Assembly: GCA_015179025.1 (NCBI GenBank)
Contig: WHUX01000131.1
Coordinates: 62,001 to 126,000 of the forward strand
DNA: 64,000 bases
From: Terfezia claveryi
Taxonomy: Eukaryota > Ascomycota > Pezizomycetes > Pezizales > Pezizaceae
Direction of reading: 5' to 3'
This document shows positions 56,307 through 64,000 of the stretch, piece by piece. Positions within the stretch are counted from its first letter, which is position 1, and every line of letters begins with the position of its first letter. The translations under genes and the position numbers were made by a program. The notes beneath the pieces are model-generated. The model had not been told where the DNA came from and did no database searches. It saw only the letters and a program-made list of their open reading frames with translations.

Positions 56307-57443
56307 TTACTCCTCTTCCACTTCTGTATTCAAGGCATCATCCAGCACCGCCGCTATTCGTGCCCCTAACCTTCCCATCTCACCCCCCTCCTTTCTTACA
56401 CCTTCAACTCCCAACCTTAGACTCCCCAGCGCATCCTTCCCCGGGCCTTCAACTAACCATCTTTTTCGTGCTTCCAGATCCTCTACTCCTGCATTCTCAC
56501 CTTCACTGCTCTGTGTCATTGAGAAAATACTGAGATATGAGAATGCATTCGATTGACTGGGTTTGTTTGGGAGCATATGAAGATGAGTTGTCCAATGCGG
56601 GAAGCCGGATTCACAAAGGCCATCATCAGGCCCATTATTGCCTAATGGACTCATTACATGATCATCGAGTAACCCCGCCTGTAGAAACTCGCGGAGGACG
56701 CCTAAATGCTGCATTCGAACTTTTCCCCTCGCTGCCGCTCCTCCACTCCCACTACCACTTATGCATCCATTATCTTGTGCTGCACCCCACCCGAGAACGC
56801 CTATCAACCCTCTTAGGCCTTTAGCCCACCCCCCATTACGAAGGGCCGAGTCTGAATTGATGCCTAGGAGCCATATAAGGTACTTGGTGCTATCTCCTCT
56901 GATTTCTGGCGCCAAGTGTGTCATAGCTGAGGTAATGTAGAGCATGAGCTTCGGAACATCCATCTCCACATACCCCTTGGGTAATGTTTTCAGTAGGGCT
57001 AACAGTTGAGATCGAACGGTGTTGGAGGCGTCGAGGATCATGGGTGCCAGGGCTGGGATTAGCACAGATGCAGGAAGTGTGGATTGCCCATTATAGAGTA
57101 ATTGTGTAGCTGAAGGAAAGGTAGGCGGCAAGTGTGTAGTGAGGTATGATAATGATTCACGACGAGTTGAGTCGGAGTGGTGTGTGAGAAGTGAAAGGTG
57201 ATGGGTCAGCAGATGAGCCTGACTGGGAGCTGTTTGGTGCAGAGATTGGGTTGCAATCACAAGAGCCTTAGATTTGAAGGCAGTATCGGTGAAATTTGAG
57301 GGTTTAGCTTTGGCTTTTCCAACTTTCAGCTTTGGTTTCTAGTTTCTTGGTTAGCTTGGGCTGCTTGATGATGAGGTATGTGCAGGACACGCCTGGAAGT
57401 CTTTCTGTCTTTTCTCTCTTTTCTTTTTGCTGCTTGCGGTCAT
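56307..57443 (-). CDS. IPI1: Pre-rRNA processing protein Ipi1 (Rix1 complex)
   Basis: Ipi1 (human TEX10) works in the Rix1-Ipi1-Ipi3 complex that removes ITS2 and remodels the pre-60S particle in the nucleus. Two exons: 57393-57443 (MTASSKKKREKRQKDFQ) and 56307-57338, 360 aa. Joining them yields KDFQKPKLKVGKAKAKPSNF, the family's N-terminal signature, followed by TDTAFKSKALVIATQSL and a HEAT-like helical region (LLTHHSDSTRRESLSYL, VRSQLLALLKTLP, ITSAMTHLAPEIRGDSTKYL). The intron (57339-57392, 54 nt) starts GCGTGT and ends CTAG with a perfect GCTAAC branch site, so it is a GC-AG intron. The start codon lies 217 bp from that of ARC19. Confidence 0.88.
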
Positions 57444-57660
57444 GGTAGGGTCGCCGTGTCGTACTAATAAAAGCCGGGCTGTTGAGGTTGAGATGCGTGA
57501 TCTGGAAAAGTTGTAAAAATTCAGGTGGAACGTTACTCAGAGCCTCCATGAGTCGCAGCTTGGCAGAACTAGACCATACAGAGCTACTGTAAGTTGTGAA
57601 TTCACATCCCCCACAGCTCTACCTCTATCCAGGTCCGCGCACCATACCCGTGTTTCTATC
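57444..57660. promoter_or_regulatory. Shared IPI1-ARC19 divergent promoter
   Basis: Only 217 bp separate the two start codons on opposite strands. No clear TATA box. Confidence 0.55.
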
Positions 57661-58433
57661 ATGGTCAGTATCAATGCGTGGAGCAGTCCTTCCGAGAGCT
57701 GCCCCTCTCATTGTTGCTAAGTTAACCTATTCTATCTAGTCTCAATCTCTTCGGCCGTACCTCAAATGCGTTCGGTCGTCCTTGACGGCAGCAATCTCGT
57801 TGAGCAACTTTGCATCCCAAACCGCCGAGCGACACAATGCCCCTGAAATTGAGGCTGGTCGAACTCCCGAAGTCATCCTCAATCCGCTAGTCATTGCTAG
57901 GAATGAGAACGAGAAGGTCTTGATTGAGACCAGCATCAATTCCATTCGGGTCAGCATAAAGATAAAACAGGCGGACGAGATTGAGCATATTCTAGTACAC
58001 AAATTCATGAGATTCTTAACACAGCGAGCGGAGAATTTCTTTATTCTGAGGAGAAAGCCGGTTAAGGTATGAGTTTCGATTGCACAACAGTGAACACGGG
58101 GCCTGGCTAACCGGCGTGGTGGTTTTTTTTTGGGGGGGGGCTAAGGGTTATGATATCTCGTTTTTGATCACCAATTTCCATACCGAAGCCATGTTGAAGC
58201 ACAAGCTGGTTGATTTCATCATTCATTTCATGGAAGAGGTTGACAAGGAGATTTCGGAAATGAAGCTTTTCGTGAGTAGCCACCTACCAGTATAGATACA
58301 AATAGCTAACATCATATGCTACAGCTCAATGCTCGTGCTCGTTTTGTTGCCGAAGCTTTCTTGACCCCAGTAAGTTCATTTCATGTTGAGGCAGTACTGA
58401 GCTGGGGCTAATTAGCTATGGCAGTTTGATTGA
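57661..58433 (+). CDS. ARC19: Arp2/3 complex 20 kDa subunit (ARPC4)
   Basis: ARPC4 forms the core of the Arp2/3 complex with ARPC2 and nucleates branched actin at endocytic patches. Five exons: 57661-57663, 57740-58066, 58146-58271, 58325-58369 and 58425-58433, giving 169 aa, the usual length. The first exon is just the ATG codon, followed by GTCAGT; the next exon begins [20 protein letters not shown]. Very conserved blocks are [97 protein letters not shown]. The last exon encodes only Phe-Asp-stop. Intron 2 contains a long T/G homopolymer stretch (58124-58140). The exon chain is in frame throughout. Confidence 0.95.
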
Positions 58434-59137
58434 TGGAAGTATACGAGATGTTTGTTGTTTATAAAGGTATAAATTTGTAGTTGGGAGCCGCAATAATAAT
58501 ATATATCCAAGGGGCGCTCGTTTGCATTTTTTTCCGTGTAGCATCCTCGCTTCTGTCTCAACGTGTCCGTTATCCCGCCGCCTGCATCTCTTGTTTCCTG
58601 ACCTCTAATTCGCTGCCCATATCAACAAGTATCACCCATCAGCCATACTCCTAGCCTGGGCTCGAAGTTTATACCTGTCTGGTTGATAAAAGCCCCTCAT
58701 AGGCTACGAGTCTGTTATAGGTGGTTGATAGTCCGGTTTGTGCTTAACTTCGAAAGCTTCTGAAACTGGTACTGAACGATACTTCATGGTGGTGTCTCTA
58801 TGGGGATCTAGGCTCCCAGCTGACCTCGAGCCAACATTACAGCCGATGTCTGGACTTCCTGTTTCTCTCGTCTCTCCTACTACAATGAATTCACTCATCC
58901 ATCTCTCGCCCGCCTCATCAACAACTTCATGCACTCCAGCGTCTCTATCATCGCCATCTCATCCCTTGCTCATCGCGGTCACCTGCTGTATTTCATCCAG
59001 TATCATTGCTTGGTTTGACCTTTAGTACTTGCTGAACTGTGCCTTTAGTACTTGCTGAACTGTGCTACCTATCTCAGTGTAAACTTCTTGCTCCCCAGAG
59101 CAAGCACTAGAAGTCTCTATCACGCACTCGGCTTCCA
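58434..59137. other. Spacer before the RING/RRM gene
   Basis: No supported gene. A minus-strand frame at 58704-58934 has no recognisable domain, and a dispersed TGTCTGGTTGATAAAAGCCC word lies at 58677. Confidence 0.35.
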
Positions 59138-61746
59138 TTGCTCCAGATGGCACATTCCATCCCGCCACTTTTCTCAGGCCATCAGACATTCTCCCCCTGG
59201 TCTCTCGCCTCCTCCAAAGACTTATCATCGAAGCCAAGCACTCCACTAGACCCTTTGGTGAACCCCAAAAGCACTGAGAGATCACTGGAGCTTCGAACCC
59301 ACAGCAGTATCTACTCAGGTTCGACTCCACTGTCGATGCCAGGAAGCCAATTTCATGGAAGAACTTTAGCCTCTAGTGAGAGCAGTCGTTCACTCTCTGT
59401 GGATAATGGTCGAGGGGCAAAGGCACTTACAGGGACGTCATCCCATCTGAGCTGGAATGCTACTCCTATCAATGCTCCATATGGAATCATAGGATCCAAT
59501 GTCAGCATACCGGCTCTCCCTTCTGTGCGGGCTGAGAATCAGTCCGGCATACCCGCTCATCATCAGTCCGTATCCGCAAGCACCCCAAGTGTACGAGCAG
59601 CAGCCCCGACAAGGGACAATGCCCCGCAAGTACCTCCAGCTCCGCTCTCTGCTCCCCCATTTCAAACATCTTTCTTCCCATTATTTGGACCACCAGGCAC
59701 TCGGCAAGGTTTCATTATGCCTGGAGACTGGACAATCAATCCAAACGGGTTTTTGATATCTGAGAATGCTAGGAGGATTAACGCTATGGCCTTAGAAGTT
59801 GACCAGGCAGAGCTTCACAGAAGAGTCAGCTCCGAGAGAAAAGGGGGCCCTGCAATGGGATGTCGAATGTGTGCTCTGGCTCCGAGATTAATGTTGTTTC
59901 CTTGTGAGCATAATGTTTGCTCTGAGTGTGGTTCGCGATTCGTGACCGCCAGTGGGGGGATGTACTGCAGTTGCGGAGAGGTGCGGGTGTCCCTGGATGA
60001 AATCAAGAGCTTTTATGCTGACCTTGAGCAGCTTGTATCGAGCATGATCAACTTGAACATTCCCCGTACCTGGGACCTTCGCCCAAGCTACTATATGCCT
60101 ATACTTCAGCACAAGCTGCACCCACCCCAAGTCTCAAACGAGACGTCTCAGACATCGGCGTCATTTGCCCCGGCACCAAGGCAGTCCTTACTGGCTCCTC
60201 CTACAACGGCCCAACAGCGCCTTGTGCTGCCTTATGCCTCACCTACAGCAGCAAAAGAAATACTGGGCGTCACTAATCTTGCCATAGACGCCGAAACGGC
60301 CATTGAAAATGCACCGTTCATTGAGTTAGGTCGACATGCATTAGCGCAAAATTGGTGTTGCGTGAAAATTTCCAATGTACAATATTTCCTCCATGTGCAG
60401 CCAATTCTTAAACAACTGCTGACATAAACGGGTAGATACCGTATAGTGTCACTGGGAGAACATCATGGAGTTTCTTGGGAAAAACGCCAAAGTCGTTCTG
60501 GATGATGTAGGACTTTCAGTTCATATAATCATGGACAGAGCTTCTGTAAGCTATATTCATCAGAAGCATAAAAAATTACTCATTGAACTAATAACATGAA
60601 CATGTAGGGGAAAACAATGGATGCGTTTGTCGAGTTTACTTGTCCCAAGGATGCGTATCGATGTGTCACTCGGAAACGTGGCAAGATACTAGGGTCAAGA
60701 CATGTGCTTCTAGATGTCGTCAACCAGGAAGAGCTAATGAAAGAGCTTTTTCCAAAAGCGAGGGGGATAACATGGGAAGGAGTTATTCCCAATGTGTTGA
60801 ATAGTGAGGGCAAAAGCTCGAAGGCAGACCTTGTGACGAAGGAGGAGCTCGTGCTGGTTGTTGGTCACGCAAGGACTCCCCACAGGGTTGGTACCCGCCG
60901 CACAGCTTATTCTTTTCCGCCCTTGCTGACATAATGTACCGACAGAGCCCTTTCAGTAGGAAATGCCTTCAGAGACCATATGAGTCAATTTTGTCAATTG
61001 TGGCAAAATTTCCTTGGTTTGCGGTCAGCGTCTACACCATTCATCAAAGGGATATCATCTTCCAGGCACTCATTTTTACTATTGATATTCTTAAAAGACA
61101 ATGCAAGCGAGGAAGAACAACACCGAATTTGGATGCTGAACTTCTGAAGAAGCTTTGCAAGGCTGGCGTGGTTTGTACTGGGTTTACAAATAAGCAAAAA
61201 AGGGAAATCATTAAAATTGGGGAGTTTGGAGCAGAAGGCCTTGAAAAAGAAGTGGAAGATGATATTCCGGGCTTTGAAGGGCTACTCGCGTTGAACAGGA
61301 AGCGCGGCGCAGAACCAAAGTTCATAGAGGTATAGACTTACCCTGAATCGCATGGACTTTGCTAACGACTGTAGTTGTTTGGAACATTGGGCACCCTTCC
61401 ACAAATGAATCCCTTTAAATCAACACCCTTGAGGGGTTCGGAACAAAATACGGACCCGGAAAAGCAAGCTGCTATTTCCAGGTTGCCATCTGCACTGATT
61501 GACGAGTTAGATGAGCCTGGTCATCCTGAGCAAAGTTCTGCCACGATTATTTCTGTACCGCCTACAGAGTCCCTCACAGAAACGGAAATTGAGCTACAAT
61601 CGAAATATACAATGGCACAAATGGCTGAGCTAGAATGGGCATCAATCGAAAAATTTGTCAGTGCAGTACTACCAGCCAGGGAACGCACTAGAGAAGCAGT
61701 TGTACGGAAGGCAAATAACTCTAGTAATCACAAGATGGTGTCCTGA
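59138..61746 (+). CDS. RING-like and RRM domain protein (apparent 1-nt frameshift)
   Basis: Five exons: 59138-60376, 60436-60545, 60608-60886, 60946-61329 and 61375-61746, all joined in phase 0. Residues 1-210 are Ser/Pro-rich and disordered. A compact RING-like zinc module follows: Cys242, Cys245, Cys256, His258, Cys261, Cys264, Cys277, Cys279, with C-x-C instead of C-x2-C as the last pair. An RNA recognition motif spans introns 1 and 2: CVKISNIPYSV (RNP2), then KTMDAFVEFTCPKDAYRC (RNP1). Helical blocks come after it, and the end is Glu/Lys-rich. Exon 2 is 110 nt; all other exons are multiples of three. One extra G at ACTGGGAG (60454-60456) would restore frame between IPYSVT and ENIMEFLGKN. 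This is either a sequence error or a real break. I do not recognise a named orthologue; a nuclear RNA-binding ubiquitin ligase-like role is only a guess. Confidence 0.7.
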
Positions 61747-62829
61747 CGTATTTTCTTTTCTTTTTCATTATATTTGTTGACTTCAAGTTGTTGCCTGTTC
61801 TCACTTGATACCTGAAATCAATTGTCTCTCCGGTTTTATGGTAACTATTTATCGGAAAGTAATTGTATGTTTCTCTCCAAGGGCTATTCCCTTTCGAGGA
61901 TGGACCGCAGCTTAGACTAACCCAGCACCAGCCTGGGTGTGTTATATTTATTTCTTTGAAGATTGTAGTCTAGATATTTGCACAGCACAAGTGGCATATA
62001 GTATAGCGTATCCATACAGCTCTGTTGTCTCCTAATAGACATTCTCTTTTCCATTATATTTTGCTATGTACATACAAACTTGAGTAATACAAATACTCTT
62101 GTACCGAATTCACGAGATGTATCGTACCTCTACGAGCCACGGACTTCCAAACCCAAAAGAGTTATTCCAGCGTGGTAGATACAGGGCGATCCTGAGAAAG
62201 GGTCTTATCTCCCGCACCCTAACATATAGGCCTCCGCAAAAACATGTCATGATGTTGATGTTTGCTAGTCCAGCCCGGGGATTTTGTGGCCCTGGGGTGG
62301 ATGGAGATGGTGCGGTGAAGCTGATGAGGGGGGAAGGGGGTCTTGCGAGAATTTGTAGGTGGAACTGAGCTGTCGGGCTTGGCGGGCTTACCTAAGGGCT
62401 CCGGCTTCTGGGTAACGTTAGTGAGCCAGCAGCACTCGTGGCGCAGCATTCGTGGCGCAGCATTCGTTCCTATGGCAACCCTTGCACGACCGAGCCAGGA
62501 ACCTGAAACGTGAAACAATCGATTCGGCGCAGACTGCTACCTAAGTAACTTGTCCCCAATCTTTCGACGCTTGACAGGGCAATCACATATCCAGCCGGTT
62601 CCCGATACACGGCCTTGCTTTCTTTCCCCGCAATACCCGACAGCGTCGGCACAGCACCACAGCACAGCAGCACCACGGCACAGCGGTCTGGAGGAAACCG
62701 ACGAACAGTCAATACAGAGAGCAAAGAGGAGGAGGTGGTGGTGGTGGAGCACGTGTCGTCTATTTTCGCCGCCTGGGAGCCTTCTACACAGTCTCAGTAC
62801 ACACATCATACAAGCAGCACTTGGCTGCT
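61747..62829. other. Spacer before SGF11
   Basis: Contains a 14-bp direct repeat, GTGGCGCAGCATTC twice at about 62439-62466, and the SGF11 promoter. No supported gene; several short frames here have no domain. Confidence 0.4.
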
Positions 62830-64000
62830 ATGACCACCACGACAGGAATCGCCAGCGGAGGGGATGATGAATCAATAACCCCTCCACCAAACTCATTTGC
62901 GGGAATAGTACGACATCTACTCCTTATGATGCAGCTTCCGCGTGTTTTGTATGGCTGACCATACTGGTGTCGTTAGGTTTTATCCATCTATAATGACCTG
63001 ATCTCCAATGCCATCCACGAAGTAGTCTCCGAAGCCCACCGCTCAGAAAAGTTACTTAGAACACAACAAATCCAACTCGCATTAGCTCCCGAAGCAGTAA
63101 AACCTGCCACAAACCAATCCACCGGAGATGACAAGCCAGAACCAAAACCTCCAGCAGTGAACCCCATGACTGTCCCTCTCAAGGAAATTGTCTGTCCAAA
63201 ATGCAAACTTCCCCGACATACCCTGGAGACCTTAGCAGCTACGAGCGGGGCAAACTCAAAGGAGGATAAGAAAAAGTACTGTTCGAAATTACCCTGGCAA
63301 ACTCGTCCACTGTACGATATTTACGGTAACCCTTCGCCTACCGTGAGTGTCAGCGCAAAGGACAAGAAAGCAAAAGCTGTTGCCGCCGCCGCCGTTGCTG
63401 CCGCCGAGGGGAATGGAACTGGAGAATCGTCTACTGGAGATGGAGAGGCACCGGCGATATCAATTCCGAATGGGCGAAAAGCGGACAGTGTGGTATACTT
63501 CAAATGTACGAATTGTAATGTGGAGAAGATTGCTGCGGCGAGGTTTGCGGCGCATCTAGAAAAGTGCCTGGGCTTAGCAGGGCGGAAGAGCTCGAGGGCC
63601 GCAATGGCGAAGATTAATGGGAGTGGAAGCGGTGGGGGAAGTCAGGGAGGAAGTGGAGCGGTGAGCCCGGCCTTGGGGCCGGTAGATGCGGTGGGGTATA
63701 GGGGGAGTGGAAAAGGGACGCCAGATGTCGCGGATGGGGAGGTAATCGTGGGGAAAAAGGAAAAAGGGGGATCCTTCCTGGGGGCAGATGAGGGAGGGAT
63801 TAATGTGCCGCCCCCCTGCCTGCACCGGCGACTGGTAGTGCTACAGGAACGGGGAAGATTCCCGGGACGCTGAAGAAAAAGAAGAAGCCTGTTATGAAGG
63901 ATACCTCCGCTGCTGCTGCTGTAGGAGGCGGGGGGGAAGAGGGTAAGGATGCGGCATCACTTCCTGTAGTTATGGAGGACAGCCTAAGCCAGGCACCAGT
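62830..64000 (+). CDS. SGF11: SAGA-associated factor 11 (partial, runs off window)
   Basis: Sgf11 anchors and activates the Ubp8 deubiquitinase module of SAGA, which removes ubiquitin from histone H2B. Exon 1 is 62830-62907; the intron is 62908-62976 (GTACGA...GTTAG); exon 2 runs from 62977 out of the window. After an N-terminal helix (SIYNDLISNAIHEVVSEAHR) comes a Cys-pair module IVCPKCKLPRH and YCSKLPW. The diagnostic Sgf11 zinc finger is YFKCTNCNVEKIAAARFAAH, then LEKCLG, with Cys203, Cys206, His219 and Cys223, followed by GRKSSRAA. The first reading frame stops at 63873, but the frame one base over continues with IPGTLKKKKKPVM to the window end. A C homopolymer (six C at 63811-63816) sits at the switch, and one more C would join them. 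Low-complexity Ala/Gly/Ser linkers are present. Confidence 0.88.

Noticed and set aside
58704..58934. 76-codon minus-strand frame between ARC19 and the RING/RRM gene
   Set aside because: No homology recognised and the opposite strand is also open; likely chance.

Overview
This window looks like nuclear DNA of a filamentous ascomycete (Pezizomycotina). The recognisable genes are typical fungal housekeeping genes cut by short introns of about 45-80 nt with GTRNGT donors and CTRAY-like branch points. Some are fungus-specific: AUR1 (inositol phosphorylceramide synthase), AMA1 (meiotic APC/C activator) and LEU4. I cannot name the genus. There is no sign of CRISPR, rRNA, a canonical tRNA gene, or a bacterial or viral block.

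Layout. 0-2.4 kb: LEU4 (-). 2.4-10.9 kb: mostly gene-free, with a small unknown gene, a relic of an acid trehalase 3' end, a small secreted-protein gene interrupted by an in-frame TAG, and a decayed coiled-coil coding region. 10.9-12.4 kb: AUR1 (+). 12.4-19.7 kb: gene-free, with two inverted, broken Tc1/mariner copies and tandem repeats. 19.7-21.8 kb: MFS sugar transporter (-). 23.4-27.6 kb: small Cys-rich ORF and THO-complex subunit 1 (+). 28.8-44 kb: transposon-rich compartment. It holds a gypsy integrase relic, a direct segmental duplication carrying non-LTR retrotransposon remains, three copies of a 190-200 bp element made of consecutive hairpins, a pogo-type MITE, a hAT-like MITE and a tRNA-headed SINE; PET191 (+) sits inside it. 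44-46.6 kb: MRS6 (-) and DPH3 (+), divergent. 47.7-50.4 kb: AMA1 (-). 51.5-53.1 kb: VMA13 (+). 53-56.3 kb: gene-free with a minisatellite. 56.3-58.4 kb: IPI1 (-) and ARC19 (+), divergent. 59.1-61.7 kb: RING-like/RRM protein (+). 62.8 kb to the end: SGF11 (+, runs off the window).

The genes are unrelated housekeeping functions: leucine and sphingolipid synthesis, mRNA export, cytochrome oxidase assembly, Rab prenylation, diphthamide/tRNA modification, meiosis, V-ATPase, ribosome assembly, actin and SAGA. They do not form a pathway or a secondary-metabolite cluster.

The most interesting unexplained signal is the multi-hairpin repeat (29441-29634, 32109-32297, 35722-35923), which carries pol III-like A and B boxes and downstream T runs. 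Next is the LINE/SINE pair that shares a 3' tail with compensatory stem changes. Exon models were built by hand from splice signals, reading frame and family knowledge; exon lengths sum to multiples of three except where a frameshift is stated.
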